A stretch of DNA of 27,123 bases from Phoronis australis. Its lineage: Eukaryota; Phoronida; Phoronidae. The position numbers and the translations under genes are program-made. The notes under the pieces were generated by a model. The model was not told the origin of the DNA, ran no database searches, and saw only the letters and a list, made by a program, of their open reading frames with translations. This document shows, one piece after another, positions 19,690-27,123 of this stretch. The stretch is taken from positions 1 through 27,123 of the forward strand of contig NMRA01001283.1 in NCBI GenBank assembly GCA_002633005.1. Direction: 5' to 3'. Each line of letters begins with the position of its first letter. Position 1 is the first letter of the stretch.

Positions 19690-20026
19690 CGACTGAACTA
19701 AGTTCAATACATTAAAATCCGCTTAAAACTAAAATGAAGAAGAAAGGATATTTTTCACAACACTACACTTAAACAATAAGCACATAACACAGGAGAAACG
19801 TGGACAACAAGCCTTCATATTAATCCGGTAGAGCACCTCAAAACCACATTGATTCACACATAAAACCAATGAAATGATACGTCAGTTCGCTAACCTATAT
19901 TTAATACACTCTATGTATGTATGATGTATGTAAGCAATTATGTATACGCGTGTGTTCCTTAAAAAAATTAATACACACAATCTACCACTATCCGACAGAT
20001 GGGGCTACGGTAGTCAGAAGTATTAT
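19690..20026 (-). repeat. 3' flank of copy 3, duplicated at 16380-16794
   Basis: Minus-strand sequence directly following the copy 3 stop codon. On the minus strand the stop is embedded in CAATAAATAA, so an AATAAA signal overlaps the TAA (20031-20026). The flank shares ordered words with 16380-16794. Confidence 0.65.
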
Positions 20027-22540
20027 TTATTGCGTGTTAATTTGGAGAAGAGATAGTTCAAACTTTCGTGAACCCCCAACTTGAAAAGGACTGAAATTAT
20101 CGTCCAAAGAAAGTAACTCCAATTTGGCGATCATCGACTGATTGATATGGGCCAAGTTTCCTTTCTTGGCCAAAATATCATACACCTGTTTTAGACGCTC
20201 ATCCTCAATTTCAGTCTGTAATTGTGCGCCTTTGCATTTTTCTAAAAACTTCTCTTGGCTGGTTAAAGGGATCATCTTATCAGTAAGGTAGCCATCTTTC
20301 GTGACAAACCCAGCATTTTGCAATGCGCCTAATTCTGTGTTAAAATGACTTGGATCAATTGGACTGAAGTCCGTTGTGAAACTGTTGGAGCCTTCGTGTC
20401 CCGCGACCGCATAACCAAGCACAAAAATCAAACGGGATTCATCATCAAAGTAGTTTAAGAAGGTTTGTTTTCCAATTTTTATTAGATTCTTTCTTCTAAA
20501 CCATTCCGTCGGGCTTCTCGGAGTTCTCGATTCTACCTGGTCATAGAAAACCCCTGCATGATAGGTGTTACCGCGAAAGTAATCGCGCCAAAGAAGAGAC
20601 GCAGCGTCTCTGATCTGAGCACAGGCGGCTCTGGTATCTCTGTTCAACTTCTTTTTGATATAGAACAGATATGTGATCTTGCTACTCTCCTCGTGATATA
20701 AAATATCAAACAACTCGATGCCGTTCACTAAACAGCCGTCGCCAACGATAACATGACTTGTATCGCCAAAGAGATACAGTCCGTTATATTCCTTCTCATT
20801 GAGCTGCATAACACTTTTCAGGAAATTTGTTATCTCCCATTCCTGAATTTCACTTTGGGAAGCTCCTCGCTTAAAGTCATTAAACATCTGCGTGGTGATA
20901 ATAGGGTTCTTCACTTCAAAGTTGCCATCTTCTGGCTTGCAAATGAGATACTTCCCATCTGGTTCAAGCTGCACGAATCTCTGTGGATAAGGTGTTTCGT
21001 CGCCGCCTGTTGTTGCTTTCTTTGTGCAAAATTGCACTATGCCAGAACTGCATGGAATCACACAGCTCGAATCGGATAATTGATGAGCCTTAAGGCCATC
21101 TATAGGTTTAGTCAAGAGTTCCATTAAACGTTTGGCGTCTTCCTCTGAAAGTTTTAAATGGCTTTCTATTTGACGCAGGGTAAACTTTCCTTCTTGTCCT
21201 TTCCCCAGTTGCCTCCAAGGATACGTAAGCATGCATTGGCCTTTCATTTTCTCACCCAAAGCCTTTGTCAGACGGTTAAAGTTTAATTCAACAGTTTCAG
21301 AGAGAGACGACGCAATAACGTACCAATTTTCAGATATCTTGTGAAAAACTCTTTCACCTTTCTTCACGGTGCCATGAATCAAATCCAGAATGGGCCTTGT
21401 CGTGACCCCTTTCAAATGTCGACACTGATACTTAAGTACAATGTCGTTCTCAAGCAATTCCTTGAGTTTCGTTTTGTCGGTGTAGTTTTCGAGAATGGCA
21501 GCGACCACCTCGCGCAAGGATGGCATGACGTCCCATTGCATCAATTGCGTTTTGTGGCCTTCACCAGTAGCCAGTTTGTGTCCACATAACGCAAATGACT
21601 TTGCCAAGTGAAAAGCTTCAAACTCCTTGCAACTCAAGTAGTACTGATCCAGAGTTTTGTTGTCTGAAATTAGCCCAATTACTTTTTCATTCAGTTCTTT
21701 TTCTAATTCAGATGAGGTTTCGTCTACATCCTCAACGCGCTGAAAGTTTGCAAGTACTTCAGCAATTTTAGAACTAGATGGATTAATGATTTGAGCCTTT
21801 TGGTTTGAAAATAAGTGAAAAATTTGTGCCCATTTTTCGTATTGCAATTGTTTGCCAATCTTGAAATGATAAACTCCGATTTTCAGTTTAATCTTCTTCT
21901 CTTTGTCATAAACCAATTTCCCCAACTCACTCTTTGATTCTAAGACCCCATGCACAACAAGAATGACTGATTCAAAATATGAAATTGAATTGAAAGCCAG
22001 ATCGACACCTGCTTTAATAACCCTTGAAGTACGAATATTAGGTTCTGCCACATTCTCCACTGTCAGACGACTGATGTTGTCATCCCGAAGGAAACGTTTT
22101 GCGCAGTCTGTTCGAAATGCTCTGTCAGCTAAAGATAGAATTGGGCGAAATGAAAACCCTTCGCACAAAAAATAGATTTCATCTTGTCGGTAAAACACAG
22201 TGATGTATCCTGTGAATGTGTTGCCCTTGTTCTTTCGCATAAATTTTTTCAACTCCTCTACTTCAGTCATCTCTTTATCATTAAGTTTTGAAATGAAGTT
22301 AGTAATTTTATCAGCAGCAGTCCCGCCGTTCTGATACCGAATACGTATCACTTGGTATGGCTGAAAGACTTCTTCACGTTCAATAGTAATCTGTTCAGTT
22401 TTGCTCAAACGATTCTTAAGTGCTTCGAAAATGGTGTTGGCGTCAAAAGTATCAACTTTTAGTTGATCAAGGTCCAATTTGTAAACAGAAGCGTCTTTTG
22501 CGATTGATGGACAATTCTCCTCACCACCAGTTTCACAATC
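20027..22540 (-). CDS. DUF6119/TIGR04141-like protein, copy 3 (main 3' exon)
   Basis: An exon of 838 codons including TAA at 20029-20027 is open throughout. The opening codons are Asp-Cys-Glu-Thr-Gly at 22540, behind a pyrimidine-rich acceptor. Numbering from the TTG-coded Leu at 22477: residues 87-130 hold strands with YFLCEGFSF and FRTDCAKRF; 160-225 a VHGVLESKSELGKLVYD segment; 236-285 a helical region ending LDQYYLS; 376-402 a WY motif (385-386) and amphipathic helix; 430-470 a winged-helix-like part; 547-632 the best conserved block, with IELFDILYH (587-595), IKKK (607-610) and Gln621; 680-707 a hydrophobic strand FVLGYAV and FTTDFSPI; and a C-terminal tail of about 60 residues shared by all copies. 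The order is that of the bacterial DUF6119 family as I recall it. The first Met lies about 90 codons inside, so the start must be in an unseen upstream exon. Cytosolic by appearance: no signal peptide or membrane span. Confidence 0.75.
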   Translation of the reverse strand, partial: DCETGGEENCPSIAKDASVYKLDLDQLKVDTFDANTIFEALKNRLSKTEQITIEREEVFQPYQVIRIRYQNGGTAADKITNFISKLNDKEMTEVEELKKFMRKNKGNTFTGYITVFYRQDEIYFLCEGFSFRPILSLADRAFRTDCAKRFLRDDNISRLTVENVAEPNIRTSRVIKAGVDLAFNSISYFESVILVVHGVLESKSELGKLVYDKEKKIKLKIGVYHFKIGKQLQYEKWAQIFHLFSNQKAQIINPSSSKIAEVLANFQRVEDVDETSSELEKELNEKVIGLISDNKTLDQYYLSCKEFEAFHLAKSFALCGHKLATGEGHKTQLMQWDVMPSLREVVAAILENYTDKTKLKELLENDIVLKYQCRHLKGVTTRPILDLIHGTVKKGERVFHKISENWYVIASSLSETVELNFNRLTKALGEKMKGQCMLTYPWRQLGKGQEGKFTLRQIESHLKLSEEDAKRLMELLTKPIDGLKAHQLSDSSCVIPCSSGIVQFCTKKATTGGDETPYPQRFVQLEPDGKYLICKPEDGNFEVKNPIITTQMFNDFKRGASQSEIQEWEITNFLKSVMQLNEKEYNGLYLFGDTSHVIVGDGCLVNGIELFDILYHEESSKITYLFYIKKKLNRDTRAACAQIRDAASLLWRDYFRGNTYHAGVFYDQVESRTPRSPTEWFRRKNLIKIGKQTFLNYFDDESRLIFVLGYAVAGHEGSNSFTTDFSPIDPSHFNTELGALQNAGFVTKDGYLTDKMIPLTSQEKFLEKCKGAQLQTEIEDERLKQVYDILAKKGNLAHINQSMIAKLELLSLDDNFSPFQVGGSRKFELSLLQINTQ

Positions 22541-22640
22541 CTGAAAAAGAAATGACGACGTTTAAAGAACGAGGCTTTCATCGAAACCATTTCTGGTTAC
22601 GATGCCAGCAATCACTACTCCAGAGAAGACTGGTAAGTTA
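22541..22640 (-). other. Splice acceptor and conserved upstream intron of copy 3
   Basis: TTTCTTTTTCAG ends at 22541, directly before the exon. The next 100 bases upstream remain alignable to those of copy 1 (TGGCAT, GAAAGC, CGTCGTCA) but have a stop in the coding frame, so they are intron. Similarity to copy 1 ends near 22640, close to the Penelope insertion. Confidence 0.65.
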
Positions 22641-22704
22641 AATAATCACCACCCGTGAAATTTCACGGTTAAGTCAAAGCGCGCCATGTGACCGGTCAAT
22701 TAAT

Positions 22705-23670
22705 TTTTAATAAAAACAACAACGGTTTTAAACCGCCTTGACATGTTTTGGTGTCATTTATTCAATCACCGTCATCAGAGGAGATAATATAGTTGCCACC
22801 TAGCTAGGCCCAGCAACAAGTGATGAAGCACAGATACAGTCAGTTACAGGGAGTGACAATGAACTAGACCAACAATGACAACCTGTGGTGTGTCAGTTGC
22901 CTATTGAAATTGGGCTTGCACCAACTGATGTGTTGAGCTTCACGAATTTTATGCTCCTTTGTTGTTACTGCTTGGTCTATTATTGCGAAGTCATTGAAAG
23001 AGCAGTGCTGATAACAATGATTGGAGTTCTGTAGGTGAATATTTACATGTGAATTTCTGTCAGAACTTAGATGTTCCTTGGTCCTGGTTTTCAAATGGCG
23101 AACAGTTTCGCCTATATATCTGGAGCCTCATCCAGCACTGGTAAATTTGTATACCTTGGACCGTAGACCCATAGAAATCTTGTCCTTAGGGTTAAAGTAA
23201 TTCGAGAGTATTAGAAACTTGAATGTTAATGCAACTCTTAAGTTAACACTGTAATCATTCCCCAATTTGTTGAGTTTTCGTTGAGCAATCTTGGCGTAAA
23301 GCCCAACATAGGGCACTTTAAAGTACTTGTAGTTAGTTTTGGTTACAGGATGAATATCATTAGGGTTACGTTGGAGGGTTGCTTTCAGTACCCTATTGAC
23401 TAATTCTAGGGGATAGACGTTCTTTTGCAAATTCGTTGTGAGTTCTTTAATATTAGAATCAAATTTAACCCAAGTGTAGTTAATGCGATATACCCTGTCT
23501 ATTAGAGTTTTAATGAGACCTACTTTATAAACAAAGGATGTGAAGCTATGAAAGCAAGTGTACAGTTCTGTGTAGGTTTTCTCATGAAATACTGATGTTA
23601 CCACTGAAGTACCCTCACCCTCACTAACACGTCCAGAAATGGCAAAATGTTGTCAACCTCCAATGTAAAA
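22705..23670 (-). mobile_element. Penelope-like element: RT thumb, GIY-YIG endonuclease, 3' UTR
   Basis: Minus strand, in order: FTLEVDNILPFLDVLV (end of the RT core); a frameshift; TSVFHEKTYTELYTCFHSF; about 110 residues of thumb/linker; YKFTSAG, one in-frame TGA at 23130-23128, then SRYIGETVRHLKTRTKEHL, HL.NSNHC, KIREAQHI (likely catalytic Glu) and PNFNRQ. These are the hallmarks of a Penelope-type reverse transcriptase fused to a GIY-YIG nuclease. The TGA falls where related elements have Cys. The 3' UTR has a CTGATGACGGTG word and AATAAA, and ends near 22705 in a T-rich tract. 5' truncated and inactive through two lesions. It sits just upstream of the copy 3 exon, probably in its intron. 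Confidence 0.85.
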
Positions 23671-23937
23671 CTACTCACATTCATTACAGTTGAATTGGTA
23701 CACAACATGACTTCTTTGAGAATTGCTCAATGGTGTTGTTAGTCTAGACAATGATAAAAGTCTATTTACTGGTTTAAAGATTGTTACGAGTTGCAAACAT
23801 GGAGGAATAGTTACAAGCAATTTTTTTAACCTGCCTGTCGACCACACAACTTCTGTTACCCAAACAGGGAAGATTGATAAAATATTCTTCAGTACAGGCC
23901 CATGACGTAGGTTACATCCATAACACCTCTCTATCAT
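23671..23937 (-). mobile_element. Second Penelope-like fragment, abutting the first
   Basis: The minus-strand frame reads VTIFKPVNRLLSLSR, then RSHVVYQFNCNECE and, after a stop, FYIGG. This is the linker just before and into the GIY-YIG domain. In a normal element this part comes after the LPFLDVLV motif; here it comes before it, so two copies are joined in tandem, the upstream one losing its endonuclease. The exact joint lies within about 23650-23690, where both readings overlap. Confidence 0.65.
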
Positions 23938-23939
23938 TA

Positions 23940-24225
23940 CTTCCTTTTGTAAATTCTACATGCATGTCAGGAACAATTTCAATTAATTTAGAGGTTGTCC
24001 CTCTACGAGGCTGAAACCCAAACTGGAAGGGTAAAATAAATCGCTGGATGTAAGATGTTCATGGACATGAGGAAATAACATTTTTAGAAGTTTAGACAAG
24101 GCACCTAACGTTAGGTCTATAGTTGTTTGTATCCGAAGGTTCACCCTTCTTATGAGCGGGTATCATTATGTCGATTTTCCAATTACTTGGGAAACAACCA
24201 GCGGAAAGTATTTTGTCTGGTGAAT
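23940..24225 (-). mobile_element. LINE reverse transcriptase fragment
   Basis: Minus strand: FPSNWKIDIMIPAHKKGEPS, then NNYRP, then after a frame change LGALSKLLKMLFPHVHEHL, and after another QFGFQPRRGTTSKLIEIV. These are the N-terminal motifs 0 to 2 of non-LTR reverse transcriptases (W..a.I.P..KkG, NYRP, Q.GF). Palm motifs with the catalytic Asp pair are missing. It ends where the Penelope fragment begins. Confidence 0.7.
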
Positions 24226-25200
24226 GGAACAGTCAAAGACCAAGCCATCGTTTTGAACACAGTACCCGTTAGCTAGTCACAGGCGAAGGTTGAATGTGAC
24301 AGGTTTCCGCAGGGGTTCTTTCTCGATTCAAGTTGAGAAAACGGCTAGCAAGGTTCAACATAACATTTGCTGGAGAAGTATTTAAGAAACAATTCGACCT
24401 TTTCCAGTTTGGTAGTGACAGTCTCACCAGTATCACGGAGCTTGAGACAGGGAAATGAGTCCATATTTGAGTTACCTAGAATTTCTTAAGAAGTTTACAA
24501 TGCACCTTGGAATCTTTCGGTTTACTTGAAATAGCGCTAATAAGATTTTAATGGTGCTTAACTTTGTAATAGGAAATGAGATTTTCAACCTCAGCACATC
24601 GATGATTGTAGCATTGAAATATCAGTGGACTATATACCCGATATTTTGAACGCCCGATATAACCTGGCTCTCTGTTTCAAGTAACTTTTTATGTGACAGG
24701 TTTGTTACATGTACTGAACGTCTTAGCACAGGTAAGTGTCGTTTGTCTATCTCAAAAAATTATATATATTAAAGTCATTAAAGTAAATATTATCCTAGTC
24801 ATACACGACAGCTAAATTGACATTATTTCAACATTGGCCATCTCCAAATCGTCTTGTTTATTAGGTTTTCTCTGTACACCTCCCAGTCACGAAGTCAAGT
24901 TCGAGTTATGTGATGATTGGAGCCTCCAACAGGTGATGTTACCTCATTGAGGGAGATCATTGTGTCGTCATTTACAATGGAAAATTAGGCTTATACGCCA
25001 TGACGACAAATCCGTAATCTGGAGGGCTGATCAACATGTCAAATGCATTGGCATGAAAGGAGAACAACATACAAATGGAAGCAATGAACGTGTTGCTGTC
25101 ACAGATAAAATGCTTGAGTTAAGTTACTCTCAGATTTGACGTGCTTGGAGTTATTCCGGAAGTGCCCGGCAGACGGCCATATTGACTATCAGTTGTGTAC
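24226..25200. other. No recognised gene
   Basis: Neither strand shows a supported coding region or a repeat I can define. It may hold further decayed retrotransposon sequence. Confidence 0.4.
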
Positions 25201-25950
25201 CTTTCTCTTTATTATAGTGTACAATTTAGGGCTGATCAAGAAGCGATACAGCGTTAATATGACTCTAAAATTGATAAGCTGAAGAATGACCTGCAATTGA
25301 GCATGGAATAACAGCTTAAAGCCTTCAGTAGATTTGGATCTTGAAGTTGCTCGTATTGACAAATGCATAGACGATTTAGAAAAGCGAGTTGCTGAGAGAC
25401 GGCATGTTCCATTGGCCCCCCCCTGAATGTCCACAGTGTTTGTATTATTGCTTACGGACTACATGCTGTCCCCAATGATCGTCTTTTCGATACTGTAACT
25501 GACATGTTACGGGGTATGGCGATGAGAGATATCGAGCTCGTTTCTCAGTTGTAAATTCTTGGGTTCTAGAAGTATGAGCGCCACAAGAATATAGTTAAGT
25601 TGGCGTTTAAATCACTTGATCAAAGGATACGTGTACTGCGTGCAAAAACAACCTAAAATAAACTGACCGATATCGCAAGGTGTATCTACGTGGCAGCACA
25701 CAGATACATTTATTCAATTGAACTTTAATACAGTTTTGAAGTCAATGCCCAACGATAGTGAGTTTCGTGTCACTGAGAGCGGTAGAATTGTAAAAAAAAT
25801 CGGCAGCAGCAACTGTAGAAGACTATTGGGGAAGCCAATAACTATGGTAATCAGACACACGACATCCAAACGAGTTCAAGTCAAACCAGGGCAAAACAGT
25901 TTTAGAGCGTATGGTCTATTCCTAGAGATACTGAATAAGTCCCCCTGACT
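25201..25950 (+). mobile_element. LINE ORF1-like relic
   Basis: Plus-strand readings in shifting frames give a coiled-coil-like start (DSKIDKLKNDLQLSM, then LDLEVARIDKCIDDLEKRV), then YGLHAVPNDRLFDTVTDML, then NIVKLAFKSLDQRIRVLRAK, and last LNFNTVLKSMPNDSEFRVTE with SGRIVKK. The order coiled coil, small alpha/beta domain, basic tail resembles the ORF1 RNA-binding proteins of invertebrate LINEs. Several stops interrupt it. This is a pattern judgement; a host-derived pseudogene is possible. Confidence 0.5.
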
Positions 25951-26790
25951 GGGCCAAGATGTAAACCATCAGATCATTATGTTCTTGCTATAAGCTTTGA
26001 ACTCTCCTCGCCTGGTGTATATTTATTTACCCAGAAAGCATATCATTAGTGAATAGTAGATACAGCTGGGGTTGGGTATCCCCAACTACATATCTTTACA
26101 ACTTACTAGAATATAATACATCATATTCAATTGGACAAATATGTATCTGGAAAATACTCCAAATGACTGGGCGGATAATTAGCCGAGAAATCAGAATAAT
26201 ATAAAAGGGGGAGGGAATCGGGAAGGGGAAGGACTTTCATACACTCATTCACACTCACATTCACACTGTTTAATTAACTTATGTTTACATTTACGTAGGT
26301 GCATATTTATGAGCAGGGTAATTTTCTTATAATACAACAGAAGTGGTTAAAAATAACACCATATATTGTTTGAACCATTTTAAAGAGGTGCCTGCAAAAC
26401 CCTCCACTGTTCTGAAGTTTTATCTGAGGCATTAATACAATGAGGTTCACTGTGTCTAAAAGTATAAATCTAAACTTTAGAAGCTGCTTTCTTCAGGCCT
26501 TCCTATTCTCTGATAATCGGGCTATTTTGGAATGGAACGAAGCGAAATTTCCGAATTCCTTGCTCAAAGTTTTGAAATGGGGATTTTACAATGTTTTTTA
26601 ATTTCTAAATTTGAAATCTTCCTTTTCCATTTCGACAAGTCGGCGTATTAAGTGAGAAACAAGCGAATTAATAATCTCTTGTATTTTCTGAATTTGTGTA
26701 TTTTTGCTTGGCTGTGCATACTTGCGTACTCGTTCGGTATGAATCCACATTTTTTGCGCATGGTACAAAAGTCTGCGTTGACTAATGACT
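25951..26790. other. No recognised gene
   Basis: AT-rich sequence with a purine-rich stretch at 26201-26232 and a short CACTCATTCACACTCACATTCACAC run near 26240-26265. If 25201-25950 and 26795-27081 came from the same LINE, the endonuclease would be expected here, but I cannot see one. Confidence 0.4.
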
Positions 26791-26794
26791 TCTG

Positions 26795-27081
26795 ATTGGT
26801 ATAAAGCAATTATAATCCCAATACCTAAGAATTCTTCAGGCGACCCTAAATACCTTTGAATTGCCGTGGTATTAGTCTTCTTTTAAATATTTATAAACTC
26901 TTCAGTACTGTGTTGAATAATAGAATTGTAAGCTTTTGTGAACAGGACAATATTTTAGTTGACAAGCAAAATGGTTTTCGAAGCCAACGGTCCTCTATTG
27001 ATCTCTTATAAGTCCCGTCATCAATTATTCAAACAAGAAAGTTGTCTAATCTTTCAACATTTGTGACATTTGTGGACATGA
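26795..27081 (+). mobile_element. LINE reverse transcriptase fragment, interrupted at window end
   Basis: SDWYKAIIIPIPKNSSGDPK is followed, after a frame change, by FSTVLNNRIVSFCEQDNILV and QNGFRSQRSSIDLL, then one stop and IIQTRKLSNLSTFVTFVDM. These are RT motifs 0 to A; FVDM is the start of motif A, where the catalytic Asp lies. The sequence then breaks into a G-rich transposon-like end, so the rest of the RT is outside the window or displaced. Confidence 0.75.
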
Positions 27082-27083
27082 CA

Positions 27084-27123
27084 TAGGCGGATTTAGGGGG
27101 AAGGGGGGGGGGGGGGGGGGGCC
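27084..27123. mobile_element. Partial G-rich DNA-transposon end
   Basis: ATAGGCGGATTTAGGGGG resembles the left end of the MITE at 15571 (TAGTGGCGGATTTAAGGG) and leads into a run of about twenty G before the window ends in GCC. It appears inserted in the LINE RT. The homopolymer is a likely reason why the assembly stops here. Confidence 0.5.

Noticed and set aside
1-27123. Bacterial contamination or a prokaryotic defence island around the DUF6119-like genes
   Set aside because: Splice acceptors, LINEs, a Penelope element and MITEs are interleaved with the genes, and there is no operon structure.

Overview
The window looks like animal nuclear DNA, most likely from a marine invertebrate (mollusc or another lophotrochozoan would fit, but the sequence alone does not settle this). 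The reasons are an AT-rich composition, long gene-poor stretches, several families of non-LTR retrotransposon debris, a Penelope-like element with a GIY-YIG endonuclease, MITE-like DNA transposons, and genes built from one very long exon preceded by a polypyrimidine tract and AG. I see no bacterial operons, rRNA, tRNA or CRISPR array.

The only host-like genes are a minus-strand cluster of paralogues. Two are nearly intact: copy 1 (2476 down to 35) and copy 3 (22540 down to 20027). Each has an uninterrupted main exon of about 2.45 kb ending in a stop, and each opens at the same residue behind the same phase-0 splice acceptor. Copy 2 (18357 to 17512) is a C-terminal-only pseudogene with one frameshift and one premature stop. 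A fourth relic (16980 to 16795) keeps only the last 55 or so codons. From residue patterns I assign the family, provisionally, to the sporadically distributed bacterial DUF6119/TIGR04141-like proteins, here with an inserted winged-helix-like segment and a C-terminal extension. The function of that family is unknown to me.

The stretch 14.6-20.0 kb is an eroded segmental duplication. Read on the minus strand, the order [gene 3' end, 3' flank, spacer block, short exon-like block] occurs twice. DNA transposons broke up the younger structure, and one insertion can be placed exactly because the other duplicate still has the empty site.

The rest is mobile-element territory. At 3.1-3.5 kb there is a LINE 3' end (+). 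At 4.34-5.08 kb there is a probable solo LTR containing 21-bp tandem repeats, abutting a LINE RNase H/zinc-knuckle tail (-, 5.10-5.68 kb). At 6.2-9.6 kb there are inverted and tandem repeats and a second RNase H fragment. At 12.36-13.27 kb lies a 5'-truncated LINE (+) with a 10-bp target-site duplication and a still-open reading frame. At 22.7-24.2 kb two abutting Penelope fragments are followed by LINE reverse transcriptase. At 25.2-25.95 kb there is a LINE ORF1-like relic. At 26.8-27.1 kb LINE reverse transcriptase is cut by a G-rich transposon end where the window stops. The regions 9.6-12.3, 13.3-14.6, 24.25-25.2 and 25.95-26.8 kb show nothing I can name with confidence.
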